Shown: piece by piece, positions 47,688 to 60,420 of the stretch
How positions within the stretch are numbered: position 1 is the stretch's first letter
Layout of the letters: every line of letters starts with the position of its first letter
Assembly: GCA_030544215.1 (NCBI GenBank)
Contig: JARZZO010000009.1
Coordinates: 56,725,129-56,789,128, forward strand
Direction: 5' to 3'
Length of the DNA stretch: 64,000 nt
DNA from: Zantedeschia hybrid cultivar
Lineage: Eukaryota > Streptophyta > Magnoliopsida > Alismatales > Araceae
Notes under the pieces: model-generated
What the model saw: the letters and a program-made list of their open reading frames with translations, nothing else
Told to the model about the DNA's origin: nothing
The model's database searches: none
Translations under genes and position numbers: made by a program

Positions 47688-49190
47688 ACCAAGAAGCTTA
47701 GCATATGGGTAAGCTTTGTTTCCTTAATTTATCTGAGCTCCTCTACTTTGCTTTGTGATACAGATTGGGCATTATATATATTTCCTCTGGTAAATAATGG
47801 GCGACCTCTAATTAAAGGCATAGGTAGATAAATGTAGGAAATGCATAGGATGTAATATATACCATACTTCTTATTATCTTCTTTTATTCCCACGCATTGA
47901 AACCCTACTTGATCAGTTGATCAGGAAACTGTCATTCAATGCCCTAGTTGCAAAAAGAGTTACGTCAAAAATATATAATCTTAACCTTAAAAGTCATGTG
48001 ATCAAGCCATTAAATTATTTTTGATGAGTATGCTAAAGAGAATGGTAAAAAATGTAATATATATAATAATCGCCTTCCTAGTAACTAAATCTATATCAAT
48101 GAAGTGAGAAGGAAAACAATGCCCATTTTGGAACTTAAGTGACGTAGACATTGATTTATTGGAACAGTGCCATGTTATTATAGAATGGGCCACCTGTTCA
48201 AACATATATATATAGGAAGAAGCTTGGGACAAAATAATACGAGTATATATTTTGTGACACTGTAGTCAAATAAAGTCCTGCAATGCTCAAAATTTGAGGA
48301 TTCTAAGAATTCAACATTTCTCGTACTAGGAATGATGTATATTTAATTGTTTCTTTTGGATTTTTTCATCCATATTAACAAAGACAGTATTCTGACAGAA
48401 TATTATGGGACTATTTGTACTGGCAGGGGGAGCATCTGTTATTCTTGGTTGTGGAAGTCAAGAACGCACCTACTCGGATCTTATTATTATCAGGCCCCCA
48501 TTACTGCTCATGGGCACTGGTTCGGGCATTGACTTCCTTCTCTCACTTGCCGTTATCTGCAGCGTCTGATCGAAGCTTCTGAGTTTGGAAGAGTTCCCCT
48601 ACCTGATGCGGCCTCTTGGAGTTCCTCTTTTTTTTCCCTCCTATCAGAACATGAGTACATTAATTAGCCTAGGACATGTTTCCCCATCCACATCATCATC
48701 TATTCTATTGCATACCAAATGATGAGTGGGATTTTGGAAGCCTTAACTTGATCTGGAGACCCTCTCTTCCACCTCATGTCATTTGGGTTAGTGTTGGTTT
48801 CTGCATGGAGTGGCGCCTTTCATGTTGTGTGTGGGTAGTAAACAACTCTATTTGAACTTAAAAGTTTTGTTTGATTAGAGCTGTGGTTTAAGTGCGTTAT
48901 GCTTCATTTTTCTTTCAGTGAGAATGCCACTGTTTATGGTGCTGCATGAATGGAGGGATGTGTTGGTGCTGCAGGGTTGACTGGAGTTTGGTCTTCTTCA
49001 TTGGTGAAGCTTTGCATGTATGCCTGTAGACTTGTTTGCAGGTTTGGTGCTTACGCTCAGCATTGATGAATCTACATTAAAGAGCTACCATCTAGCCATT
49101 TGATGCCTTCAGTACTTTAATGCAGCCTGCATAGTACTATAATCTCTGTGGAATTGAAGGGAGCCTGTTGAGTTTTCAATCTCCCCACTG
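47688..49190 (+). other. 3' untranslated region of the HD-ZIP IV gene, probably with an intron
   Basis: After the TGA at 47685 the sequence CATATG|GGTAAGCTTTG (near 47708) looks like a donor, and TACTGGCAG|GGGGAGC (48426) like an acceptor. The sequence after 48427 is of higher complexity and less AT-rich, as expected for a mature 3' UTR, ending somewhere before the repeat at 49200. Splicing here is inferred. Confidence 0.45.
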
Positions 49191-49199
49191 AAGTCTGGC

Positions 49200-49370
49200 T
49201 TGAAGTGCTATTTTCTTTCTATAGCTCAAATCCACTCACTCTTTTAGACTCGGGCCCAAAGTCATCACCTAAGGAGTGTTGAGTTTGAAGGGGCTCAAGA
49301 TCATAAGCACTGGCCACACCTGAAATTAGCCGATGTAAGACTATTATATAGCCGTTCCAACAAGTAAAAT
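49200..49370 (-). repeat. Inverted copy of the 39065-39350 repeat
   Basis: CCGATGTAAGACTATTATATAGCC at about 49330 is the reverse complement of the motif at about 39097. The run GGGCTCAAGATCATAAGCACTGGCCACACCTGAAATTAG continues the match. It lies just past the end of the HD-ZIP IV gene. Confidence 0.65.
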
Positions 49371-49429
49371 ATAATATAATTAATGTTGAATATATAAAAA
49401 TGGCGCATGTAACAGATACCAAATCACTA

Positions 49430-51740
49430 TCGAATCTAGCATATTTTAGAGTTCTTCGGCTTTTCGGACCTTTGATGGTGCATGGTTCAGCTTTGTCCTG
49501 GTCCGTCGACTCCAGCCTCTGCTCAAAAGCATTAGCCCAACCTGTTCCAATCCTCAGCCAGTCAGCCTACACCTAAAATGGACTTATTTTAACTCTATGT
49601 ACTTGTTTACCAAGGTTCGACTAGAATAGACCATCTAGCTTTAGATATGTAGTAACAGTCAAGGACCCAGGGATTCCGTAACTTGGACTCTTCCAAGGAC
49701 ATTCTTGGCTGGGCTGTATTGGCTTTGTGGACTAAATGTGTTATGCCCTACAATCTTACTGCTTAGTAATTTTAGTTTAATCTAATTAACTCAATTAAAA
49801 TTCATTAGAGAATTTAAATACTATAATTTATTCTAATTAACACATTAGTAAAGGTCTATTAGTCTATTTAGGTAAATTAAAACAGTCTATTAGATTAGTT
49901 AAAAATCTGAGTTCGGATGTACCAGACACTAGCATAATAAAATGATGATAACTTTCTGTACAAAATTCAAATTGAGACATAGTTGATACTATTGAAAAGA
50001 ATGCAAAAAGACTTATAACTTTATAGAAAACTATTTTTACTAATTTAGACATTTTCATGGTCAAAAATAATAATGTCCAGTTTTAGAAAGAACTTTCCAT
50101 AGAAAATAAATCCTAATCAGACTAGGATTTGAATTAAAAAATAAAAGAAAGTATAATTAAAGTTAATCATGACATTAAAGTATTATAAGAGGTATTTGAA
50201 TTGAATTAGAAATAGAACATAATAAATTTGAGTATGTTTAGAACTTCAAGTCGTGAGTTGAAAGTCATAATTGGAATACTACTCGAAGTAAGCTTCTATG
50301 CACATATTTACTTAACATAGTCCTAGTATTTTGAATATAACTTTACGTAAAAAATTTTAAATTAGATGAAATAATTCTCATTGAAAAGATAACTCAAAAT
50401 TCTACAATTTTTATGAAGATCATATTTTTAAAATATATCGTTTACTAGTTCTAATTGGAAGGTCTTTAAATGGGAACATAATTTGTCAGAAATCTGGATG
50501 AGTTCTATTTAGAGTTGGAAACTTATCTATGAAGGAAATGTCTCTCTTAAGGCAACTCCAACCTGAAAAAGATAGAAGGAGTTTGTGAAGGATTAGGAGA
50601 GAGATAAATACTACTTATAATCACTTAAATTTGTGCACATCATACTCTAACCATAACTTTACTTGAAGAGACCAATTTTTATGTTCTTCTTGAGAAAAAA
50701 AAAGAGAGAAAGTTACTAGGCTGCAAGGGGAGGATTCTTCAACATGGAAAGGCTCTTTTGGGGCCTTAAAAGGTATGAAGAAGAGTTTGAAAGAACTGAA
50801 GGTCATAGAACTTGCTTGGAAGAACTCTAAGATCCACTAAGAACGGATCTTTCTTTAAGAGGTAGGCAGATAACCTTAAGCATGATATACTTTGTTTTAA
50901 AAATTATATTATTTTTTAAAAAATTTAAAATACTAATCAATTAGTAAGAAGCTTGATCTATATGTATATTTCATAATTATCAAATTTCATATATTTATGA
51001 TGTTATTTACTATTTATTCTATGATTATTCTCTCAGCACATGTAATCTGTCAATTCAATCTATTTTGTTTCCCATTATATTCACCTAAGTTATAGATGTT
51101 TGTTATCTTGGTATTAAAATTTTGATAGAAACTTATTTTAGATGTTATCTTCATGTCCAATAAATTTACAAATTTGAGAATTCGTTAAATTTATTTGATA
51201 TTTATTTCATAATATTATTGTCAGACTATGTAATATGTCTCAACAGTTTTGAAATCCCAACATGTAGACTTTGTTTCACTCGATTTATGTCTAAATTATG
51301 CCAAATTTTGTAGATATCTTTATTATATTGTCTTTAATAACTCTGTTAAGTTTGAAAAATTTATGATCTCATTTGATATTTATTTTACCCTCTATTTTGA
51401 TTTGCTAAAATTCTACTAAAGTTGATTTTTCAGAATCAATGTGTAGATCCAAAATCATATCAAATATCAAATCAACTCAGAAAATCATAAAACTTTTTCA
51501 AAACTTTTAGTGTGATCCTACGAGCATTCACCAGATTTGATTATTTTATGAATCTATTTGATATTTATCTTGATTATTCCTACTATTCTATGTCCTAAAA
51601 TTTGATATCCATGCCGAAAAACTATGAGATTAATTCTAAAATTTTCAGAAAATTAATCATATATTAATAAATATATTTTGACCATATTTAACCAAATTTA
51701 ACAAAATGGGCCTATATAGGCCTACGCCATTTTCTCCCTT
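49430..51740. other. AT-rich intergenic sequence, no gene recognised
   Basis: A short piece at about 49660-49745 (GGGATTCCGTAACTTGG..CATTCTTGGCTGGGC) resembles 52515-52585, linking it to the repeat block beyond. Otherwise there are no long frames or motifs. Confidence 0.5.
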
Positions 51741-53140
51741 GAGAAATGCTTCTTGTAATATCCAGTGTCATACCACGTTGTTTTTTTTAGGACATAAAGG
51801 AATTCATACTATTCCATAAAATAGAGGTGCAGTAGACATGTACAAGGAGCAGCGTAGACACCAACAGAAGGGAAGAGTAGGGAAGAAGGAAAAGATACAT
51901 AGTCTCCAGATGGGTAACCCTAACACAAGTTAGATACAAGCACAAAGTACAACAGGTAATAGAGAAAGGAAGATCCCATGACCACCAGTAGGAGATGCCG
52001 CCAGAGAAGCCATCGGGGTATAAAAAGAGCCAAAGAAGCCAGACTGTACCGGAAAGTCGTCGGTGAGAGGCTCGCCTAGGAGGAGGGCGAACCTCCTCGA
52101 GGGAGTATGGCACAATGTCGATCGCAGCTGCAACTCTAGGCAGCAACATAAATGAGGGTTTGGAAACGCATGCCTACAGGGGGCATATAGGTTAAGCTCT
52201 AAGTCTCGAGATCCTCCATGAGAGACCCAAACCTCAGTGCGAGGTCTTCCTTGAGCTAGTGCAAACGCTAGAGATCTCCGAACAATCTTGGAGGGGGGGA
52301 GGAGGGAGCCCTCGGGAGATGAACTCCTCCCTCCCGGAAACCACCACCGCCCGGGTGGTGCCTAATCCATCGGGAAGTGGCGAGATTTCTGCCGACTATG
52401 TCGTCGATGGTTCTTGGGGCCCAGTGTCTTACCACTCTACACATCCGGACGTTGTGCCTTAATAGTAGATGGGGATAGACCATCTATCCTTGTCTATGTT
52501 GTTATACTCCGCACTCTTAGGGATTCCGGTACTTTGGGCTTTTTTCGGAAACATTCTTGACTGGGCCATACTGCCTTTAAAGGGACTATGCTGGCCCAAG
52601 ACACTTTCACCCTGGAGAAATGCTTGTTGCAATACCCCTTGTCGCATTCGCCGCTCTGTACTATCCAATCTCTTGCGGCTGCAATCTCCAATGACATTGC
52701 AGCAAAGATTTCTCTTTCGCCCCCTCCAAGTTTCATTTACACCCATACACAGTCTCATTTCATATAGTTTTAACATTTTCTGGCACACACTGTTGAAATT
52801 TGCATGTTAGGCTAATCTCCCGACATTTCTATTTGAACCGTCAACTACCACAGGTTTGTTTAGCGCAGCACCTTAAAGGGAAATGATAGGATGGAGGCCT
52901 TTTAGGAAATCTGCGAAGTTGAGACCGTTGAAGCTAGACTATGCCAGAGAGTCGTAGGTGAGAGGCTCGCCAGGGGAGGAGTGCGGACCTCCTCTGGAGA
53001 ACACGGTGCAATGGCAATCGCGGCTGCAACTCTAGGCAGCAACATGGATGAAGACTTAGAAACGCATGCCTGCAGGGGTCATACGGGTTGCGCTCCAAGT
53101 CTTGCGAGGTCTTCCCTGAGCCAATGCAAATGCATATGAA
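51740..53140 (-). repeat. Duplicated retroelement-derived repeat block
   Basis: About 265 bases at 52000-52265 recur in the same orientation at 52868-53130. Landmarks are GTGAGAGGCTCGCC, GCAGCTGCAACTCTAGGCAGCAACAT, AAACGCATGCCT and GAGGTCTTCC. The minus frame at 51787-52149 is part of this repeat. The pair could be LTR fragments flanking about 600 bases, but termini and target duplication were not found. Confidence 0.65.
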
Positions 53141-54029
53141 TCAATCAATATTTTTCTTTCTCGAGCAAACCTGTGTGGTGATTAAGACTGACTGATGAAA
53201 GACATACTAAAAATCTTCTCAAGAGCCATTAACATCCCAGTCAGTCCAACTCAAATACTCAGAAAACGTAACGCACCCGTCAGCCGGCAGACAATGAATA
53301 AGAGCACATCCAGACAATGGAGTAGTTCAATCAACCAACCAACTACTGTCTACCATCACTAATTTTTCCATGAAAAGTGACTCTAGAAATTTTGTTTTTT
53401 TTTTAATCAACCTCATGTTGCATGCAACCCAATGTTCTTCACAACCAGACGGGACCAGCTGGTCGACAGGAAAAGAGAAGAACCAGTGGCCTTTCTTGTG
53501 CAGTTTATTAATAAAAACTACCATCCTCTAAACAATTGAAACTAACTAAAAATTAACTAAGTCGGATTCACTTGAAAATCAACTGATCCAAAGTAAAATA
53601 GTAAAGACCTTCCCGATTTATCGCTGGCCTAGTTTTAAAATCCCATTAGAAAATTGGTGCAACAGTAATCGACATCCATGGATTGGACAGTATCCCTGTG
53701 AAGCGGTACATCAACCACAGGCCATTTAATCCGTCAATTATTGCAACAAGTAGTTGTCAAAAAAATTGCCCTGCTAAAACGCACGTTCCGAGGATTACCA
53801 ATTATAATGAGGCAAACGTCCTAAACCAAAGCTTACAACCCCCGAACACCAACATGTCTGCTTAACCTGGTTTGACAATACAAATACATACTGGTGAATC
53901 GAGTGAACAAAAGGTAACGATTTCTGCATACATCTTTTGATCCTTGGCAACGTAACACTCTAGGGCCTGTAAAATCAGTACGAGCACAGTCCATGTCCTC
54001 TATCATGATGTGCACCCATATGGCGTGAT

Positions 54030-57000
54030 TTAACTGTTTGGCACGATATCTGATAGTGAGAAGTCATGAAATGGGGGACCTGCAAAAGGAACGAAAATCA
54101 TGTTGATACAACAAATATGAAAAACAAAGGAAAAAAAGGAAAATGAAACTCAATTACCAACCATGCAGATAACATAAAATTTTATACATGGGACAGGTAA
54201 AACAATTTATATCCTCTGAATCCATCGAAGGAAAATAGGGATAAGGCAGGCAGTTTTTATTTGTAAGGATCACCCAATCTACAACTGTACATATCAAAAA
54301 TCCATAGCAGTAAATCCTTTTTAATATTGCAACACTTCACACTGCCTCATTAGAGAGCCTCACAAAGATTTATAGTGAACTATGTCCACCAAGGACAAAA
54401 TAACAATGATTTCACAGTGGATGTTACAAAAGGACAAAGTCATGATGGGAGGATCATCTTTCTCTGACTTGTCGAGGAAGAGAGAATGGCCGAGTAGGCA
54501 TCACTAGAGTGCTGCGCTTAAGATATCATCTGGGCCAAATATAGACCAAAAGCTATCTAATGCTATCCATGCTATGCCCTGTTCAATCCTCAAACAATGC
54601 CAGTAAACCTATTTTTAGAGAACCAACATTCATTGAGTTTGCTTCAGAGTAGACAATACGATTAGAAATAGCCTTTATGCATAAAAAAAGTGCCATTTAG
54701 CAACCACAAAAAAGAGTGCCGACAGGATGAATTAAATGCTAAAATCAACGATTGGTAGGACATAATCAGGTTCAAGTTGTCTCAATATATTGTAAAACAA
54801 AGGACTGACAATGCCTTTAAACACAGATTAGGATGTCATTTAGAATGAAGTTACATTTCCACAACTTTATTATTAATTTCTAGACACATTTTCATCTTGT
54901 TTATCACCCTGCTAGTGCTGTGCTTCACACGTACACAATTGCATGTCATTCTGTGAAGTTCCTCAGGCATCGAGTTCTTCTCTGAAGTTAACTGTCGAGT
55001 CAAAATCCCTTTAAATTCCTTCTGCTGCAGCATATGAGATGCATAGTTTGTGCACTAGCTCGTCTATTGATACTACATGGATTTTCTTCTAGCAAATCTA
55101 CAGCTGCAACCAGCATTTCTTATGAGGGCCATAGATATTTTCCCTGCACAACATTACATCAGAGTAATCCTTGCAGAAAGCTCATGAAACAGAGCACAAC
55201 TCAAGCACACTGCTCCTGTCTGTTTGACTACATTCCTGTTCAGCATCCAGTGATGTCTAAACACTTGTACTCAAGGTAGTTGAGATGCTTGGAGGATCTG
55301 GGCAGCAGATGACCACTAGTTTCCAAAGCAGACAAGGCTGGTGCCAAATTTTTTTATAGGGTCTTTTACACATAAGCCCCTTATAATCTTTAGGTATTAC
55401 AAATAAGTCCTCCTAATATGACTATTTATAAATAAACCCCCATAATCGCAACTTCTTTACAAGTATGCCCTTTTAAGGGCTTATTTGTAACACTCTCAGG
55501 GGCTTATTTGTAAGCTTTAAGGGCCTTTCACTAATTCATGGTAAATTGTGGGGGCTTATTTGTAAATAGTCAGATTAGGGGGGACTTATTTGTAATACCA
55601 AAATATTGTAGGGGCTTATATGTAAAAAAAAACCTTTTTCATATTTTGATTGCTTCAAAGCTAATCCATGCTTTAGGTAACTCCATGGATCAGAATACAA
55701 AGAACTAAACTCATTAAGAACAGAACTCCATTAACAGTTATGGAGTTTGATTTCTAGTACTGCATACACTATTTCAAAGGTTTCATCTGCATCCCAATGA
55801 CAGATTACATGAATATCATCATACAATGAGTACATGAAACTTTCATAATCCATCTAAAATTCCATTCCTTCCTTGGGAAAGAGACCGCCTAAGCAAACTT
55901 AAATGCAAACTAAAATTCTACTAATCACTCAAGATAACTGACAGATTCAACACAATGGCATCTTACCTTCATGTTCCCTGAGAATATAAAATGGCACATG
56001 AGCAATCATCTTTGAATCGGCTTCACTCCAATTGACAGTGCCAGGACTATGTTCCAGAACATTTGGAGGTCCCAAAATGGACAGACAAATTGCTGGCTCA
56101 TTCATCAACCCCAAGTAGTCACAAGCACGTCTCCAAACCCTTTTGTCCAAGTTTTGAGAGCGTGCAACCTTACATAAAGAATAAACAAGGAATCATCTTA
56201 AATCAGAATTTTCTTCCTTAGAAGTATTCAAGAATGATAATCTTATTGTTCAATTATTATTCTATTTATACAACCACCTGACTGGCTTTGAATGTGGACA
56301 TACCTTGGCTAATGAAACTCGAGCCCTTGGAAGTAACTCATGGTGGCATGTAGCAAGCTTAGCAATTGCTGTCACTACAAAGCAAAGAAGCCTAGCTTGG
56401 GAAGATTTTCTAGAAGCTGTGTTATTCAAGTCAAGAGATGATTCCTGATTCGGACCAAGACGGCTTACATAAAAAGAAAACAAAGTGTAAGGATACATAG
56501 AATATCTCTCCTAAAACACCGATAAACATTCTTTAATTCAGTTCATTAGAGTCAAAGACAGACCTGGACGAAAGATTTTCATATAATAATAACTCTAGGC
56601 TCTCAAACAGCTCACGAGCAGCATCTTTGTGAGAGATGCCTCCGCCTCCATGTTCCCCGATAGCCCAACAAAGTTGTAATGCCATCTCTGTCTGTCAAGA
56701 AAATCTTTTTGAGAAAATTATATAGCATGATACAAAGGATGTATATAAATTGCAGAAATAGCATGAAACCTGATTGTGCATAAAAATCATGCAACATAAG
56801 TTGCTGCAATAGCATGAAACACGATTATGCGTAGACATGTACATACACGCTAGTGTCTTAAAATTATCCATTTTTAAAGGTCTGCTTTACATCGTACCAG
56901 TTAATATTTCAGTTGTTATTGACCTTGGATTATTGGAGCACTAACTCAAATCTCTATTGTTACTAACAGATGAACTACCTCAAATTAAGTATGTACATGA

Positions 57001-59757
57001 CGAATTAACTCTACCTAATTGTCGGTTACCAAAAAAGCAGTTTAGTGGCGTCACCATCATTATGATCGCATGCTCTCTTTAAGATTAGCTGCACTACATT
57101 TTTTCGAAGGTTTTACCTTCAAAAAACGTCAATTTTTCACCGAAAAATAATCTACCTCTGCATTGCACTGACATGTCACCAAATCTATCTTCCGGTCCAT
57201 ACCAGATCCTGTAATGTTGCTCACATGAGGAGGTAAAGGAAAATCCTATATATCTCATGGGAAAGAAGAGACAACATACATCTTACAATATTAACTCTTG
57301 GGTGGATATCAACCTCTTTCACCAATTACAGCAAGGTGGTCTTTCTGTGTAGCCCCCTAATATATTATGAAAGGCCTCTCAATATTTTGTTTCGCCTTAC
57401 AGCATTTCAACCTCCAATGTGCATTCTAATTGTATTATGTACACCTCATTTCCAACAAGCATTCTCTGCATATCCTTACATATACCGATGCCATCTTGAA
57501 TCTGAATATAACTATATTCGCAGAAGAGAACAAATCAGAGCTAGCCTGTGATGAGATCTAGCCTGTGATATTACAGATCAAATATTGAACGGTACTACTT
57601 TTAGGAACTTGACCATTACTCATAGGCAGATTTCCTTGGTCTACCCTTAAGTTACTAAAGTTACATTTCATATATCCTAAGTTACTTTGACTAATTCTAA
57701 AACTTCACATTCCAAAGGACCTCTACACTATTCTAATTTAACACTTAAACACTATATGTTATCATCGATCAAAACAATATCATCCACAAAAAGCATAAAC
57801 CAAGAGATTCATTCATGTAAATGCTTAGTCACCTCATCTATAACTAGAGTCAAGAGATATGGACTTAACATTGACCCTGCTATAGATATACACTTTTAAG
57901 GGATCCTGCTGGTTTATTGCTGATCCCAGCCAACCCAGTTGGCCGGGATTAGCAATGAACAATACTCTCATACAGAGGGGAAAATGAAGGTGAAGATGGA
58001 GAGAGGGAGAGGGGAGAAAGTGGGAGAGATACAGAAAGACAGGGATAGGAGAGATGTAGAGACAGACAGACAGACAGACAGAGAGATTGCCATTAAGTCA
58101 TCAGTGCTCACTGGTGCTTGTCAGAAATTGTCGATGCTCGAAGAGGGGAAAACCTGCATCGCTTGCTCGAGGGATGCCTATGATGCAAGCAAGGAACGAG
58201 AGAGTGAAAGCACATGGGAATGGGAGACTCCAGGGAGTTTTATAACCCTAGGACAATTTGCCCAGTAATGGACTGGTTCATTAGGTTGTTCTTGGAGGCA
58301 ACAGGTGAACAGACCGATCAGCTCCTGTGGACACCCTAATTCGGGGGTCAGATCAGCTGATCCAAGCATCCAGACCTCGGAACACTAATTACGTAGGCAG
58401 AATCAGATCAGAACAGCCAAATCCAACCCAGATCAACTGAATCTTCCAATTTTTGAACCATTGATGCCCTAACCCTCCAACCCCCAATATTGAAATTAAG
58501 ATGACTGCAAAGGGCCCATGACATCTTCAAAGGAATAGGATTTATATACTGTTTGAGAGGAAAGAACATGAGATTTCTATCCTGTCTGACAATAAAGATG
58601 GTGAGAGTTCTCATGCAACCATTTGGCACTATGAGACTTCACCTCAACTGTAAAAATTACAAGAATGTATGTTAGACCTGTATAATGAAGCAGACAGGAC
58701 AGTGGGAGAGAGAGAACTTATCAACTGCATCCCTCCGCTATATGCCTATATCACAAACATAATTATAAAATATAGAATTCATCTTCAAACAATCAAAATG
58801 CATAAACTTGAAGTTGCAAAAATGCAGCTACCTAGAATTTAGAGCAAAGTGGATATCTATCAAATAAAAAAAAGAATACCTTAGCAGGATTGTCATATGC
58901 TTCAGCAAGTCTGTCGACAATAGGCTTCTGCAAGATCATTTTGAAAGTACCATAAAAATAAAATGAAACAAAGTTAGCAAAATGTCAGTTGGTTCTTTTA
59001 CTGTGAAAATCATATTGTGAGCCTGATGATCACACTAACAAGATCTCAGAAATATGACTACTTTTCTAGAGTACACTCTTGAAAGAAATCATTTGCCTTC
59101 CAAACACAATCAAAATGATGTTTTGAGTACAACAGAATAAGACAAGAAAGAGTTCCCTAGTTGTCAAAGATAGAACTGAAAAAAAAAATTAGAATACTTC
59201 AGCATTTTAAATCAACATTTAAAACCTAAGATGATTTCTACAGGATAGCCCAGAAGATATATCCAACGAATTCTTGAACCAGCATACTGTGAAGCATCAG
59301 ATTCAGAAGCTAGTCAAAAAAAAAGGTTCTTTGTACATATACCCCTGCAGACTAACCTATTTGTATGTACACCTCTGACTCCCACATACTGTTACAAATA
59401 CTCCTAATATCTTCAGAAAGGTTGCAGTTATACCCTTCCATCAAAATGCCATGAGCTTCAACCCATCATGCCAAAAAGACTCCATAAACTTTGGTTAAAG
59501 AGTATATATGGAAATTTTGGTGAATTTAGCACTATATATGTAAAAATAATCACATCTTTTTCGCATATTCACTTGGAGTTTATGGCAATTTGACGGGAAG
59601 GGTATAACACAATCTTTCTAAAGATAACAGGCACATTTATATTACAGGGGTATATACAAAAATCCCAAAAAAGGAAATTGTGTACCTTCAGCAATGCAAT
59701 AAATTCTGGCCATCTTTGAAATGCTGCTAGCATAAATTCTAAAAGCCTCCTCCGTAC
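54030..59757 (-). CDS. AP5Z1: AP-5 complex subunit zeta (AP5Z1/SPG48-like), C-terminal exons
   Basis: Exons in order of translation: 59757-59686, 58927-58880, 56691-56564, 56463-56304, 56168-55967 and 54079-54030 (TAA at 54032-54030). Introns are GT..AG and phases agree, giving 219 residues. Landmarks: VRRRLLEFMLAAFQRWPEF, KPIVDRLAEAYDNPAK, LQLCWAIGEHGGGG, DAARELFESLELLLYENL, LLCFVVTAIAKLA, ELLPRARVSLAKV, VWRRACDYLGLMNEPAIC and EGPPFHDFSLSDI. These are conserved C-terminal blocks of plant AP-5 zeta, which acts with the AP-5 adaptor and its SPG11/SPG15 partners in late-endosome sorting. The family protein is roughly 560 residues in plants (from memory), so the first 60 percent is missing. The 59757 acceptor proves that a further upstream exon existed. 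Confidence 0.82.
55358..55635. repeat. Foldback MITE in the last AP5Z1 intron
   Basis: The left half (ACACATAAGCCCCTTATAAT..TATTACAAATAAGTCC..GACTATTTATAAATAA) is the near-complement of the right half (..TTATTTGTAAATAGTC..GGACTTATTTGTAATA..GGGGCTTATATGT). The long arms, about 90 bases each, flank a centre with further GGGCTTATTTGTAA words. It would form a near-perfect hairpin if transcribed. Ends are approximate. Confidence 0.8.
57570..57895 (-). pseudogene. LINE reverse-transcriptase fragment in AP5Z1 intron
   Basis: In the minus direction it reads LSPYLLTLVIDEVTKHLHE, a stop, ISWFMLFVDDIVLIDD and then decayed thumb sequence with several stops. These are RT palm motifs of the plant LINE type seen again at 61120-62080. 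It lies in the 56692-58879 intron. Confidence 0.75.
57917..57955. repeat. Short palindrome
   Basis: TTGCTGATCCCAGCCAAC and TTGGCCGGGATTAGCAA form a stem of about 17 bp with a few mismatches around CCAG. No neighbouring poly-T run suggests a terminator and no function is assigned. Confidence 0.5.
58060..58082. repeat. Microsatellite (GACA)n
   Basis: AGACAGACAGACAGACAGACAGA: about five perfect four-base repeats within a purine-rich stretch of the AP5Z1 intron. Confidence 0.85.
59325..59672. repeat. Second foldback MITE in AP5Z1 intron
   Basis: GGTTCTTTGTACATATACCCCTG at the left pairs with ACAGGGGTATATACAAAAATCC at the right. Inner words also pair (ATACCCTTCC with GGAAGGGTAT). It ends only 14 bases before the exon ending at 59686, so it is next to a splice donor. 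Confidence 0.72.
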
Positions 59758-60025
59758 CTACAAAGATATATATATATAAACTTAAGACTGACTCCCTTCC
59801 CAAAAGTTGAGGCTGCAATTGCAGGCAAGTGCATAGGACACGTTAAAATGGCACAGATGATCAGATAACATGTTCATAACATAGTGATGTAAATCACAGC
59901 GGACATCTACAGATCAAATATTTCCAATGAAGAATTACAAGCAAACCATATCCACATCAATGTCTAATGTCAAGTATTTCATAACCTTATCATGACATTA
60001 CTCCTATTGAAGGCCAGATTCTACA

Positions 60026-60420
60026 TCAGCTCCTCAGACCTGCATCTGCTGAGGAGAAATTATGGGATAAATGGTTGAAGGAAAGAAATAAGATGTCATA
60101 TATCTCAAGTGTGGCATTGGTTAGGAGGAGAAATTCCATAAAGAATCTGAAGGAAAGGGACCAAAAGATCACCCAAGATGTACCATTCAAGAGCATATGC
60201 CGAACAGCTATCAGAGACTCTTTATAGGATAGACGAAGCCCTTCCATTCCAAGAGACCTTCTTCCTGAAATCTCTCTTGGAAAGGCAAGGGAGCTCTCCA
60301 AGCCCTTCTTGATGATGAGATGAAGAATGTTGTGTTCAACTTGATAAGGAATAAGGCACAATGTCCAAATGTATTTCCGCATCTTCTACCAACAGTCGGA
60401 GAACACAACCAATGAAGGCC
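60026..60420 (-). pseudogene. Unidentified broken coding fragment
   Basis: A minus frame of 118 residues (60382-60026) carries protein-like sequence (GLESSLAFPREISGRRS..EGLRLSYKESL..FNHLSHNFSSADAGLRS). Upstream, another frame reads HADLAHFHKAFIGCVLRLLVE before breaking near 60350, so at least one frameshift separates two coherent pieces. I do not recognise the family; it does not resemble the AP5Z1 N-terminus as I know it. It may be a captured or retroposed host gene fragment. Confidence 0.4.

Noticed and set aside
51787..52149. Minus-strand 120-residue frame as a gene
   Set aside because: Part of the duplicated repeat block, and the related copy near 52868-53130 does not keep the frame.
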